A DNA stretch of 64,000 nt from UBA1181 sp963631545 (GTDB lineage Bacteria; Bacteroidota; Bacteroidia; Bacteroidales; Paludibacteraceae): positions 1 to 64,000 of the forward strand of contig CAVGRN010000007.1 of assembly GCA_963631545.1 (NCBI GenBank). The letters are read 5' to 3'. Of the stretch, positions 51,596 to 60,516 are shown one piece after another (the first letter of the stretch is position 1; the number at the start of each line of letters is the position of its first letter). The notes under the pieces were generated by a model that was not told the DNA's origin, ran no database searches, and was given only the letters and a program-made list of their open reading frames with translations. A program made the position numbers and the translations under genes.

Positions 51596-52645
51596 TCACC
51601 GTATCGTTACCATCGTCGCACCATATCCATACTCCTGGAACGAGGCATCCTGGACGTAGCACGACGCATATTTCGTCTTCAACTGCTTCAAGATTTCCTT
51701 CCGCAGCACACCGTTCCCCTTCCCGTGTATGAAGACGATTTTCCGACCCTTATCCTTGATATTCTCCGCCATCACCTTGTTGAATGTGTCGAGTTGATAT
51801 TGCAACATATCGCCGGCAGACATTCCCGCCGTGCTATCCAGAAGTTGCGCGATGTGAAGGTCTTTCACGGTTATCTCCTCCACCTTTTTGCTTTTGCGCG
51901 ACATTTTCGCAGGGAAGACTGTTTCCTTCTGTGCGACGACACGCTCTATGTCGTCCTCCCGCCACAACGGCTGACTTGGCACATCGTCCTTCACGATAGG
52001 GAAAAGCAGCGCATCCTCGTCAAAATAGTCGTTTTCAACAAAACTGTGCAGTTTGTAGAACTTCACGGCATTCACTTTCAACGGCACATCGTATGCCGGC
52101 TTCAAGAGGTAAGATTTTCCCTGTTTGAGGGCGAGCAGTTGGATGCGCAGTCCCTCCCAATCGGACAATTCGTCCTTTCTCACCTCCTGGAGCAATATTT
52201 TCGTGTTGGGTTGGATAAAACCCACAGACTTACTCGCATAATTCGTCCCGACAGCTGCAGCGATGCTATACGACAAGTAATAATTGCTATCGTTCACCAA
52301 ATAAGCGTCGAAATCGGTATTTGAAAGCACCTTCTCATTTTGCGGGATAAAAGCCAAAAGCACGTTGAGAGCGTCGCCGCCCTCGGTTTCCTCCTGCGGC
52401 ACATACTCGTCGGCAGATTTTTCAGCCTCAACGAAATCATCCAATGTTTCAATCTTCTTCTCAGGTTTCTTCTCGTGCGTGTGTACGGTTGTCGCCGTTT
52501 CCACCACTACGCATTCGCGCGCTAAGGTCGGCACGTCGAAGCCGTCGTCGTCCGTAACCATCACCATATCTCTGCTCACAATCTTCGAGACAACGCCACC
52601 GCCCGTGGCATTGAGAAACCTCACTCTATCTCCAACTTTCACCAT
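51596..52645 (-). CDS. DUF2027 protein with C-terminal Smr domain
   Basis: This cytosolic protein has 349 residues. The start MVKVGDRVRFLNATGGGVV resembles the SH3-like opening of DUF2027 proteins. The Smr domain covers about 259-349 with the DLHIAQL motif and the HGKGNGVLRKEI loop. Smr domains cut branched or collided nucleic acids: MutS2-linked Smr acts on DNA, while stand-alone types act on stalled ribosome mRNA. The present one is free of MutS, so its role is open. The linker is rich in Glu and Lys. A 54-residue gene follows it. Confidence 0.92.
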   Translation of the reverse strand: MVKVGDRVRFLNATGGGVVSKIVSRDMVMVTDDDGFDVPTLARECVVVETATTVHTHEKKPEKKIETLDDFVEAEKSADEYVPQEETEGGDALNVLLAFIPQNEKVLSNTDFDAYLVNDSNYYLSYSIAAAVGTNYASKSVGFIQPNTKILLQEVRKDELSDWEGLRIQLLALKQGKSYLLKPAYDVPLKVNAVKFYKLHSFVENDYFDEDALLFPIVKDDVPSQPLWREDDIERVVAQKETVFPAKMSRKSKKVEEITVKDLHIAQLLDSTAGMSAGDMLQYQLDTFNKVMAENIKDKGRKIVFIHGKGNGVLRKEILKQLKTKYASCYVQDASFQEYGYGATMVTIR

Positions 52646-52738
52646 AACACAATCATTTTACGACCCCGTCCACCGGACATTCTCCGATAAACTTCGGCCT
52701 ATTTAGTCAGATTCGAAACGAATCAGAGCAAAGTTCAC

Positions 52739-52746
52739 TATTTTTG
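52739..52746 (+). promoter_or_regulatory. -7 box of queA
   Basis: TATTTTTG followed by C matches TAnnTTTG and lies 28 bases before the queA start codon. Confidence 0.6.
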
Positions 52747-52774
52747 CAGAAATTTTGAAATATACACGCAGAAA

Positions 52775-54007
52775 ATGATACATCCGAAGGATATTGCCAT
52801 AAAAGATTTCACCTACGAACTGCCCGACGAGAGAATCGCCAAGTTTCCCCTTGAGAAGCGCGACGAGTCGAAACTTTTAGTCTACGAAGACGGGACAATC
52901 CGCCAAAGCGTTTTCAAACACCTGCCCGATTTTTTAGACAGCAACGAGTTGATGGTGTGCAACAACACCCGCGTCATTCAAGCCCGACTTATCTTCCACA
53001 AAGAAACCGGGGCGCGGATCGAGATCTTCTGCCTTGAGCCAGTGCAGCCGCACGACTATGTGCTGACCTTCCAATCCACTGGATCCTGCGTGTGGAAATG
53101 CATGGTAGGCAACGCCAGCAAGTGGAAATCGGGACGGCTCTCGAAAGTGGTGGAGATAGGCGGCGAACCCATTACCGTCTATGCGGAGAGGTTGGAAACC
53201 ATCGGCAACTCATACAACGTCCGTTTCTCGTGGAAGAAAGACGGACTCACATTCGCCTCTATCCTCGATGCCTTCGGCGTGCTGCCCATCCCGCCCTATC
53301 TGCACCGCGAGACGGTGGACAGGGACAAAATCACCTACCAGACGGTATATTCAAAAATCAAAGGGTCTGTGGCTGCGCCAACCGCAGGGCTGCACTTCAC
53401 CGACGATGTTTTCAACGATTTAAGAAAGAAAAATATTGAGATAGAGGAAGTTACGCTACATGTTGGGGCGGGGACATTCCAACCCGTAAAGGCAGACACC
53501 ATCGGCAACCACACTATGCACTCCGAGTGGATATCCGTGAAACGCTCCACTATCGGAAAGATACGCCAAGCAGGCAGCGTAGTGGCAGTGGGGACGACCT
53601 CCGTGCGCACGCTCGAAAGTCTTTACTACATCGGCAAACAGATTTTGGAAAATCCCGAGATACACGAAACAGATCTGAACGTGCCGCAATGGATGCCCTA
53701 CGAGACGGAAACCGAAATCCCGACCGACGATGCCCTCGCCGCCATTCTCAACTATATGGAACGCCACCAATTAGAAACGCTCTCCGCCAATACGCAAATC
53801 ATCATCGCACCAGGCTACCGCTTCCACTTGGTGAAAGCCATCATCACCAACTTCCACCAACCGCAAAGCACACTGCTGTTGCTCATCTCCGCCTTTGTGG
53901 GCGACGATTGGCACAAAATCTACGACTATGCGTTGGGCAACGACTTCCGATTCCTCAGCTACGGCGACAGCTCACTGCTGAAGAACCCTACATTCTGCAA
54001 GAAATAA
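52775..54007 (+). CDS. queA: S-adenosylmethionine:tRNA ribosyltransferase-isomerase
   Basis: QueA adds the epoxycyclopentane-forming ribosyl group from SAM to preQ1-modified tRNA, the penultimate step of queuosine. The pattern DYELPDERIAKFP-like opening, DESKLLVYEDG, the VCNNTRVIQARL block, AAPTAGLHFTDD and the C-terminal FHQPQSTLLLLISAF are all family features. The length of 410 residues exceeds the usual 340-360, with extra residues in the middle, as often seen in Bacteroidetes. It is transcribed alone and converges on the chromate-transporter pair with nine bases between the stops. Confidence 0.97.
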   Translation: MIHPKDIAIKDFTYELPDERIAKFPLEKRDESKLLVYEDGTIRQSVFKHLPDFLDSNELMVCNNTRVIQARLIFHKETGARIEIFCLEPVQPHDYVLTFQSTGSCVWKCMVGNASKWKSGRLSKVVEIGGEPITVYAERLETIGNSYNVRFSWKKDGLTFASILDAFGVLPIPPYLHRETVDRDKITYQTVYSKIKGSVAAPTAGLHFTDDVFNDLRKKNIEIEEVTLHVGAGTFQPVKADTIGNHTMHSEWISVKRSTIGKIRQAGSVVAVGTTSVRTLESLYYIGKQILENPEIHETDLNVPQWMPYETETEIPTDDALAAILNYMERHQLETLSANTQIIIAPGYRFHLVKAIITNFHQPQSTLLLLISAFVGDDWHKIYDYALGNDFRFLSYGDSSLLKNPTFCKK

Positions 54008-54016
54008 GACAAAAGG

Positions 54017-54610
54017 CTACATCACCCAAGCACCCACCGCGCCCGCGGCGACAATCAGCCACATTGGGTTGACCTTGAAAATGTGCAGCGCAACGAATGA
54101 AACGATGAAAATCAAAACGGAGATGTTATAGCCGTCAGAGAAATCGAGACTGAAATCGCTGAAATTTTCCTTGTTCATCAGCAGCAAGGCGGCAGCGAGA
54201 ATCAAGCCGCCCAGCACAGGGCGCAAGCCAGCCATCACCGCTTTAACATATTGATTATCTTTATTGTTAAAGAAATATTTAATGACGAGGATCATCAGCA
54301 AGATAGACGGCAGGCACAACGCCACCGTTGAAACGGCAGACCCAAGCACGCCCATCAAGTAACCCCACTTACCGCACACGGCATAGCCGACGTAAGTGGC
54401 AGTGTTGATAGAAACCGGCCCCGGCGTCATCTGCGAAATGGCAATCATATCCGAGAACTCCGTGACAGACATCCACTGGAAATGATCCACCACCTCGAAC
54501 TGTATCAGCGAAATCATCGCATAGCCGCCGCCAAAACCGAACAAACCGATTTTGAAGAAAACATACAGCAACTCTGCATACACCAACAATATATTCGTAT
54601 CTTCCATCAC
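54017..54610 (-). CDS. Chromate transporter, second half-size subunit
   Basis: This membrane protein of 197 residues contains one CHR domain with about six hydrophobic segments. FKIGLFGFGGGYAMISLIQ (about 18-36) and SQMTPGPVSINTATYVGY (about 70-87) are the CHR signatures. Short CHR proteins act as pairs, each giving half of a ChrA-like carrier. The substrate may be chromate or sulfate. Its start overlaps the stop of the first subunit by four bases. Confidence 0.93.
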   Translation of the reverse strand: MMEDTNILLVYAELLYVFFKIGLFGFGGGYAMISLIQFEVVDHFQWMSVTEFSDMIAISQMTPGPVSINTATYVGYAVCGKWGYLMGVLGSAVSTVALCLPSILLMILVIKYFFNNKDNQYVKAVMAGLRPVLGGLILAAALLLMNKENFSDFSLDFSDGYNISVLIFIVSFVALHIFKVNPMWLIVAAGAVGAWVM

Positions 54611-55158
54611 TCCTTCACCCTTTTCATATTAGAGAAATAACAAAACAGCAGCGAGCCGGCAATCACCGCAGCCACGATGGCAATCGGGTTCCAACCCAAA
54701 TACCATATAAGGAAAGCAGCCACCAGCGGAATAAGCAACGTCCACCAATGCGTTTTCGACTTCCAAATCAACTTCACGGCCGGCGATAGAATCAACGCCA
54801 CCACACACGGGCGGATGCCACGGAAAACACGCTCCACCACCTCGTTGTCGCGCACCTCCATAAAGAAAATCGCAATCAACAATATGGCAATGAACGACGG
54901 CAGAGCCGCACCCACCATCGCCGCAAACGCACCCATCTTGCCACGCAACTTGTACCCAACGTACAATGCCGTGTTGATGGCGAAAACACCCGGCAACGTC
55001 TGCGCCACCGCTATCAAATCCCAAAACTCATCCTTCTCCATGAACTTCTTATCGTTCACAATCTTCATCTCAACCATCGAGAGCATCGCATAGCCACCAC
55101 CTAAGGTGAACGCCCCTATCTGGAAGAAAATCCAAAACAATTCGGCTATCTTAACCAT
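54607..55158 (-). CDS. Chromate transporter, first half-size subunit
   Basis: It has 183 residues. FQIGAFTLGGGYAMLSMVE (about 12-30) and AQTLPGVFAINTALYVGYKLRGK (about 53-75) are the CHR motifs of the first half, complementary to those in the next gene. The pair overlaps by four bases, which suggests equal production of the two halves. A strong promoter with both -33 and -7 boxes stands upstream, divergent from tRNA-Lys. Confidence 0.93.
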   Translation of the reverse strand: MVKIAELFWIFFQIGAFTLGGGYAMLSMVEMKIVNDKKFMEKDEFWDLIAVAQTLPGVFAINTALYVGYKLRGKMGAFAAMVGAALPSFIAILLIAIFFMEVRDNEVVERVFRGIRPCVVALILSPAVKLIWKSKTHWWTLLIPLVAAFLIWYLGWNPIAIVAAVIAGSLLFCYFSNMKRVKE

Positions 55159-55180
55159 ACCATAACAATTAAACCGGCGG

Positions 55181-55212
55181 CAAAATTAAAAGTTTATGCA
55201 AAATCGCCCAAA
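55181..55212 (-). promoter_or_regulatory. Promoter of the chromate-transporter operon
   Basis: On the minus strand, TAATTTTG (55181-55188) is the -7 box and TTTG (55209-55212) the -33 box, with a 20-base spacer. The start codon is 23 bases downstream. Confidence 0.75.
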
Positions 55213-55217
55213 GAAAA

Positions 55218-55249
55218 TTTGCAAAGAAGAAAATTAATGCATACCTTTG
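55218..55249 (+). promoter_or_regulatory. Promoter of tRNA-Lys
   Basis: TTTG (55218-55221), a 20-base spacer and TACCTTTG (55242-55249) are a textbook pair of Bacteroides -33 and -7 boxes. They stand 33 bases before the tRNA and back to back with the chromate operon promoter; five bases separate the two -33 boxes. Confidence 0.8.
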
Positions 55250-55281
55250 CAACGCTTTTGAGAAATCAAGGCAGTAATGGA

Positions 55282-55354
55282 GAGCTAGTAGCTCAGCTGG
55301 TAGAGCACATCCCTTTTAAGGATGGGGTCTTGGGTTCGAGCCCCAACTGGCTCA
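55282..55354 (+). tRNA. tRNA-Lys (anticodon UUU)
   Basis: A 73-base cloverleaf is visible. The acceptor GAGCTAG pairs with CTGGCTC, the anticodon stem CATCC/GGATG holds loop CTTTTAA (anticodon TTT), and the T-stem TTGGG/CCCAA closes TTCGAGC. No CCA is encoded. Confidence 0.97.
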
Positions 55355-55361
55355 CAAAAAG

Positions 55362-55400
55362 GTAAGAGGTTTTCGGGAACGAGAATCTCTTATTTTTATT
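55362..55400 (+). terminator. Terminator of tRNA-Lys
   Basis: TAAGAG and CTCTTA pair, with further imperfect pairs inside, and are followed by TTTTTATTT. The hairpin begins eight bases after the tRNA. Confidence 0.8.
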
Positions 55401-55437
55401 TAAGACTTTTACAATAGAAACTATCAACGCAAAACAC

Positions 55438-55445
55438 TATCTTTG
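55438..55445 (+). promoter_or_regulatory. -7 box of the CNNM/CorC-type gene
   Basis: TATCTTTG followed by C matches the -7 consensus and lies 62 bases before the start codon at 55508. No matching TTTG -33 box is seen. Confidence 0.6.
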
Positions 55446-55507
55446 CGAGAGAAACCCGAAGCCCGGAGATACTGGCTCGGGAATAATCATCAAATAAAAA
55501 AAGAAAA

Positions 55508-56590
55508 ATGACCATTCTCATCATTTCATTAATCATCACATTGGGTGTTTCGTTTCTCTGCTCATTGTTAGAGGCGACACTCTACTCCACCACTATGTCG
55601 TACATCGAGTCGCTCCCGAGCGACAAAAAAGGTGTAGCCAACCTCAAAAAACTGAAAACGAACATTGAGCGACCCATAGCAGCCATCCTTGCCCTCAACA
55701 CCATCGCAAACACCGCCGGCGCTGCCACTGTGGGTGCGCAAGCGGCTGAAGTTTTCGGCAACCAGTATTTCGGTTACTGCTCTGCCGCACTGACTGTAAT
55801 GGTGTTGGTCTTCTCCGAAATCATCCCGAAGACAATCGGCTCCAACTTCTGGCGCGAGCTCTGCGTGCCAGGCGGATACATCATCCGCGTCATCGCCTTC
55901 ATCTGCTTCCCTTTGGTGGTGGTTTCGCAATTCCTCACGAAACTCTTCACCCGCAAAAAAACGCAGACAGTGAGCCGCGAAGAGGTGGCAGCCCTCACCA
56001 ACATCGGCGAACGCGAGGGTGTGTTCAAGAAAAACGAGTGCAACATCATCAACAACCTCGTCAGAATGGACAATGTGAAAATCCACTCCATTATGACGCC
56101 CCGCACCGTTGTGCTGGCAGCGCAGGAGGATATGCCATTGGAATATTTCTTTAAGGAAAAGCAGTACCTCGTTTTCTCGCGCATCCCAGTCTACACGAAA
56201 GATATTGACGACATCACCGGTTTCGTACTGAAAACCGACGTGCTGTTTCACCTTGCAAACGGAGATAAACATCTGAAACTAAAAGACATAAAGCGAGACA
56301 TACTTGTATGCTACGGCAACACGCCCATCACAAAATTCTATGATTTGATGTTGGGCAAGAAAGAGCAGATTGCCCTTGTGATAGACGAGTACGGCGGAAT
56401 GGACGGAATCGTAACACTGGAGGATGTGATTGAAACGATTTTGGGATCGGAGATCACGGACGAGTCGGACAAGCAAATCGATATGCAAGCCTACGCCAAA
56501 GAGCAGTGGAAAAAACGCTCCGCCTCACTGAACATCGCCGAAACATCGGAGTCCGAGGCTTCGGAAGAGGCTAACGACAAACAGGAATAG
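55508..56590 (+). CDS. CNNM/CorC-type (hemolysin family) membrane protein
   Basis: It has 360 residues. A DUF21/CNNM membrane domain with about four segments spans residues 1-150 (LEATLYSTTMSYIESLPS). Paired CBS domains follow (about 185-330: HSIMTPRTVVLAAQEDM; VLVIDEYGGMDGIVTLEDVIE type region) and an acidic tail. The family includes magnesium exporters and regulators, and was long called hemolysin without good cause. A strong bidirectional terminator follows. Confidence 0.93.
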   Translation: MTILIISLIITLGVSFLCSLLEATLYSTTMSYIESLPSDKKGVANLKKLKTNIERPIAAILALNTIANTAGAATVGAQAAEVFGNQYFGYCSAALTVMVLVFSEIIPKTIGSNFWRELCVPGGYIIRVIAFICFPLVVVSQFLTKLFTRKKTQTVSREEVAALTNIGEREGVFKKNECNIINNLVRMDNVKIHSIMTPRTVVLAAQEDMPLEYFFKEKQYLVFSRIPVYTKDIDDITGFVLKTDVLFHLANGDKHLKLKDIKRDILVCYGNTPITKFYDLMLGKKEQIALVIDEYGGMDGIVTLEDVIETILGSEITDESDKQIDMQAYAKEQWKKRSASLNIAETSESEASEEANDKQE

Positions 56591-56608
56591 CAGCCTCCAC
56601 ACAGAAAA

Positions 56609-56657
56609 ACCGTCCCTTCTGGAAGCCGTGCTTCACAAAAGGGACGGTATTTTTTTG
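56609..56657 (+). terminator. Bidirectional terminator (10-bp stem)
   Basis: ACCGTCCCTT (56609-56618) and AAGGGACGGT (56639-56648) pair perfectly and are followed by ATTTTTTT. On the minus strand the same stem is followed by TTTTTC. It separates the convergent CNNM and small helical protein genes. Confidence 0.9.
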
Positions 56658-56701
56658 ACGGGCTACTCCGACCGAGCCACCAAAGGTCTTATCTAATCCG
56701 T

Positions 56702-56995
56702 TTAAACAGATTCCTTGTAGTTTTTACTACCGATAGAGATAGACGACAGTGCGTCGCCAATCAAGCACATAGCCTCCGAGAGACGTTCGTCGGCGGCGGT
56801 CAGCCTGTTCACCAAATCCTTCATTGCCATTGCCGCTTTCTCGGACTCCGGACTCGACATTCTTTGGAGAGCCTCCACACTTGGCTTAATGCGCTTCGTG
56901 TCGAAAGACAGACACTCGTAGGTCGACTGGACGCTTCTAATCAACGCATCCACACTGTCGATTACGGATGATATGTCCTTGGATTTCTTTTCCAT
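56702..56995 (-). CDS. Small helical protein of unknown function
   Basis: This 97-residue soluble protein has no signal or membrane segment. It appears to be a helical bundle with heptad-like spacing (VIDSVDALIRSVQSTYE; LVNRLTAADERLSEAM). I do not recognise a family. Its frame is clean, with normal codon use, and it is followed by a terminator. The 163 bases upstream are AT-rich and hold no clear gene. Confidence 0.65.
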   Translation of the reverse strand: MEKKSKDISSVIDSVDALIRSVQSTYECLSFDTKRIKPSVEALQRMSSPESEKAAMAMKDLVNRLTAADERLSEAMCLIGDALSSISIGSKNYKESV

Positions 56996-57158
56996 TCCTG
57001 TATGTTTAAAGTTATGCTTTATGCGTTTTCGGGGTAAAATTAGGACTAAATAACGGTATTTTAAAATTTAGGTCTGTTTATTTTTCAACGGATATTTTTT
57101 CATTTCCCAATGCGTTTTCACTCAATATTTTAGCACAAAAACCGCGACTCTCCCATCA

Positions 57159-57893
57159 TTATTTGAAGAGGAAGACAACGCCGCACACCGCCATATAGCC
57201 ATAGATGATTTTCTTCAGTTTCTCCGACGACACTTTATTGAACACCACCGTCCCGATAATCGTCCCGACAATCACCCCCACGATGCCTATCAGCCACGAG
57301 TGCGCCACTGCCGCCGTCACGAAATGGTTCTTCCACCGTATCACCGTCATAAAAAGGTTTCCCGCCACAAAGTAGACCTGCGTCTGCGCCGAGTAATGCA
57401 TCTTGTCTGGCTCCGACTCCACATAGTACAGCACCGCCGGCGGACCCTGCATACCGAAGAATCCGCCCATCACGCCACTCACACTACCCATTGCCAACTG
57501 CATCGGCAGCGATTGGCGAATGTGAATCTTCGACGAGAAGAAAAGGAAATAGATGCTGAGGAGAATCAGCGCGACACCCAAAATGTGCATCAGCAGACTT
57601 TTATTGAGCGATGCCACCGTGCCGATGCAGAAATATGACACAATGCAGAAGACCAACAACATTGGCACAACGCGCTTCCACACAATGTATTTGCGCATAC
57701 AGATGGCAACATAGATAGACTGCGACACCGCCAACAAGCCCGACAGCGCCGTCGCCTCACCATACGAGGGCATAAACAACGGCAGCAGCGTCATAATAAA
57801 GATGCCGAAGCCGAAGCCGCTCACTCGCTGCATAAACGCCGCGACCGAAGCCGAGGCAAGCAAAATAAGGACAAACGTCGAAGAGAAATCCAT
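57159..57893 (-). CDS. TauE/SafE-family sulfite/anion exporter
   Basis: This inner membrane protein of 244 residues has about seven or eight segments. The repeated glycine-rich GFGFGIFIMTLLPLF (about 26-40) and GVMGGFFGMQGPPAVLYY (about 140-157) are the two TauE repeats. The substrate could be sulfite, sulfoacetate or another small anion. It follows rseP by 51 bases in the same direction. Confidence 0.92.
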   Translation of the reverse strand: MDFSSTFVLILLASASVAAFMQRVSGFGFGIFIMTLLPLFMPSYGEATALSGLLAVSQSIYVAICMRKYIVWKRVVPMLLVFCIVSYFCIGTVASLNKSLLMHILGVALILLSIYFLFFSSKIHIRQSLPMQLAMGSVSGVMGGFFGMQGPPAVLYYVESEPDKMHYSAQTQVYFVAGNLFMTVIRWKNHFVTAAVAHSWLIGIVGVIVGTIIGTVVFNKVSSEKLKKIIYGYMAVCGVVFLFK

Positions 57894-57944
57894 CTCACAA
57901 AATCTCCTTCTAAAAATCTTTCACGCAATGAAACACCGCACAAT

Positions 57945-59267
57945 TCATCCGAAGAATCGGAAGAAATCATTCAGGTTAGCATATATCAGCAAGAAGAACA
58001 GGAGCATCATACCCACCACCTGCGCCTTCATCACAACCGCCTCGCTTGGCTTGCGGCGTGTTATCATCTCGTAGAGGATGAACGCCAAATGTCCGCCGTC
58101 CAACGCCGGTATCGGCAAAATATTCATAAATGCGAGAATGACAGAAAGGAACGCCGTCATCTCCCAAAATGCCTGCGCATTGAATGGATAAGGGAACAGA
58201 CTGCCAATGGAAAGGAATCCGCCAAGATTCTGCACGCCAGCGCGTGTGAATACATACTTCATATCGCCGGCATAACCCGTAAGTCTGTCCACCCCCTTAC
58301 GCACGCCCACGGCAAACGACTCAAAGAAACCATACGAAACCGTCTTCGCCTCATAGAAGGCGGAAATCGGACGCATATAAACGCCAATCCGTCCGTCGCA
58401 ATCGGGGGTTACTACTTTGGTGATAACCGTGTCGGCACGTTTCAAACGCACCTCGACAGGCACGTTTCTGTTTTCCCTGAAAATCTTCATACAAGTGGAA
58501 ACGTATGCCGTTGAGGCAGAGTCGCCCAATGCGATGAGGCTATCTCCTGCCATAAATCCCGCACGCTCCGCCCGCGACCCTGCAACCACCGAATCCACCA
58601 CAAAAGGGTAGCGGAAGCCCAGGAAACCAGTGTTCGCCTCCATCACCTTAAGGATAAAATCCTCGGGGATATCGACCACCGCCTCCTGTCCGTCGCGCAG
58701 CACATACACACGTTTCGCCTCCAAAATGGCGCGGAATGATGCCTCATCGGGCTTGTCCAACACCAAATCGTCTGCTCGTAGAAGGATATCGCCGTCGCGG
58801 AAACCCACCTCATGCGCCAACTCGCTGAACTCCATTCCCGAAGTAACATTCCCGAACGGGATGTAACGGTCGCCGAAATGGAAAGCAATCATTGAATAAA
58901 TGAAAAGGGCAAGGAGGAAATTGAAAACCACACCCATTATCGTAATGAGGAAACGCTGCCACGCCGGTTTGGAACGGAATTCCCACGACTGAGGTTCGCT
59001 ACGCAGTTGCTGGCGGTCGAGCGACTCGTCCACCATACCCGACATCTTCACATAGCCACCCAACGGCAGCCACCCAACACCATACTCCGTGTCGCTATTC
59101 TTCGGTTTGAATCGGAACAGCGAAAACCACGGATTGAAAAAAAGGTAGAATTTCTCGACTCTCACCTTGAAGATTTTCGCCATTAGGAAATGGCCGAACT
59201 CGTGGATCATCACCAGGATAGAGAGGCTCGCAAAAAATTGCAAAATAACAACTAACAGAGGCAACAT
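57945..59267 (-). CDS. rseP: Site-2 protease RseP (RIP metalloprotease)
   Basis: This intramembrane zinc protease of 440 residues releases regulators such as anti-sigma factors. The metal motif HEFGH is at 22-26 in the first membrane helix, two PDZ domains follow (about 130-290), and the second metal-binding motif NILPIPALDGGHL is near 379-391. It sits downstream of dxr, 36 bases away, an arrangement common in bacteria. Its substrate is not evident here. Confidence 0.97.
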   Translation of the reverse strand: MLPLLVVILQFFASLSILVMIHEFGHFLMAKIFKVRVEKFYLFFNPWFSLFRFKPKNSDTEYGVGWLPLGGYVKMSGMVDESLDRQQLRSEPQSWEFRSKPAWQRFLITIMGVVFNFLLALFIYSMIAFHFGDRYIPFGNVTSGMEFSELAHEVGFRDGDILLRADDLVLDKPDEASFRAILEAKRVYVLRDGQEAVVDIPEDFILKVMEANTGFLGFRYPFVVDSVVAGSRAERAGFMAGDSLIALGDSASTAYVSTCMKIFRENRNVPVEVRLKRADTVITKVVTPDCDGRIGVYMRPISAFYEAKTVSYGFFESFAVGVRKGVDRLTGYAGDMKYVFTRAGVQNLGGFLSIGSLFPYPFNAQAFWEMTAFLSVILAFMNILPIPALDGGHLAFILYEMITRRKPSEAVVMKAQVVGMMLLFFLLIYANLNDFFRFFG

Positions 59268-59303
59268 ACTATGTATCAGTGTTTCACATTATAAGACATC
59301 GCT

Positions 59304-60467
59304 TCATTGAAGATATTTTTCGGAGAATGTCTCCGCCCGGCGCGTGGCTTCCTCGTGCGTGGCGACAAAATCCTCGTAGGTGGGTTTTGTGATGAAATCC
59401 ATCGTCTGCATAGTCTCCTCAATCACGTCGGACATTTGCAAGAAGCCGATTTTTCCTTGAAGGAAACGCGCCACCACCACCTCGTTGGCAGCGTTTAGCA
59501 CACAAGGGGCGTTGCCGCCCTTCTCCATAGCAGCGTAGGCAAGAGCAAGGTTGCGGAACGACTCCACATCGGGTTTCTCGAATGTCATCACATTGTGTGA
59601 GAAAAGGTCTAACCGTGGGTAGTCATTCTCCAATCGGGCTGGGAATCCCAACGCCAATTGTATAGGCAAACGCATATCCGGCATGCCGAGTTGCGCCTTG
59701 ATCGCGCCATCGCGGAACTGCACCATTGAGTGGATGAGCGACTGCGGATGCACCACCACCTCAATCTGCGAAAGCGAGACATCAAACAGCCATTTCGCCT
59801 CCATCACCTCAAAGCCCTTGTTCATCATCGAAGCAGAGTCTATCGTGATTTTCGCGCCCATCGTCCAGTTGGGATGTTTCAAGGCGTCCGCCGCCGTAAC
59901 ATGCTCCAAGAAATCACGTTTCTTGCCACGGAACGGACCGCCCGACGCCGTTAGGAGAATCTTCTCAACATCCGAGTCCTCGCCAAAAAGGCATTGGAAA
60001 ATGGCAGAATGTTCCGAATCTACGGGGTATATACGCGCGCCATACTCACGGCAGAGGTTGGAGACAAGGCTGCCAGCCACCACCATCGTCTCCTTATTGG
60101 CTAAGGCAATGCGCTTGCCCGCCTTGGCAGCCTTGATGGTAGGCAGAAGTCCAGAATACCCCACCATAGCCGTAAGGACAATGTCAACGGCATCCATCTC
60201 GGCGACATCTGCCACCGACTGAGAGCCGGCGAACACCTTGATAGGCAGGTCGTCCAAAGCCTCCCGCACCGCATCATACTTCGCCTCGTTGGCAATCACC
60301 ACAAACTCGGGTTGGAAACGCCGTGCCTGCTCCACCAACAGTTCCACATTATTATGAGCCGTGAGGGCGTAGGCTTCCAACAAGTCAGGATGATCGGCGA
60401 TCACCTGCAACGCCTGCGTCCCGATGGATCCCGTGGATCCCAAGACTGCCACTCTTCTCTTTTCCAT
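59304..60467 (-). CDS. dxr: 1-deoxy-D-xylulose-5-phosphate reductoisomerase
   Basis: It converts DXP to MEP with NADPH, the committed step of the MEP isoprenoid route. The NADPH-binding GSTGSIG motif lies at residues 10-16, and SEHSAIFQCL and the GAKITIDSASMMNKGFE block carry the metal and substrate residues. The length of 387 residues is normal. The upstream neighbour is the degenerate LytM gene, whose stop is 49 bases before the dxr start; rseP follows. Confidence 0.98.
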   Translation of the reverse strand: MEKRRVAVLGSTGSIGTQALQVIADHPDLLEAYALTAHNNVELLVEQARRFQPEFVVIANEAKYDAVREALDDLPIKVFAGSQSVADVAEMDAVDIVLTAMVGYSGLLPTIKAAKAGKRIALANKETMVVAGSLVSNLCREYGARIYPVDSEHSAIFQCLFGEDSDVEKILLTASGGPFRGKKRDFLEHVTAADALKHPNWTMGAKITIDSASMMNKGFEVMEAKWLFDVSLSQIEVVVHPQSLIHSMVQFRDGAIKAQLGMPDMRLPIQLALGFPARLENDYPRLDLFSHNVMTFEKPDVESFRNLALAYAAMEKGGNAPCVLNAANEVVVARFLQGKIGFLQMSDVIEETMQTMDFITKPTYEDFVATHEEATRRAETFSEKYLQ

Positions 60468-60516
60468 AAAGATATATTTCTATGCTCGATAATCCGGCAA
60501 AAAGCCAGATTGAAGA

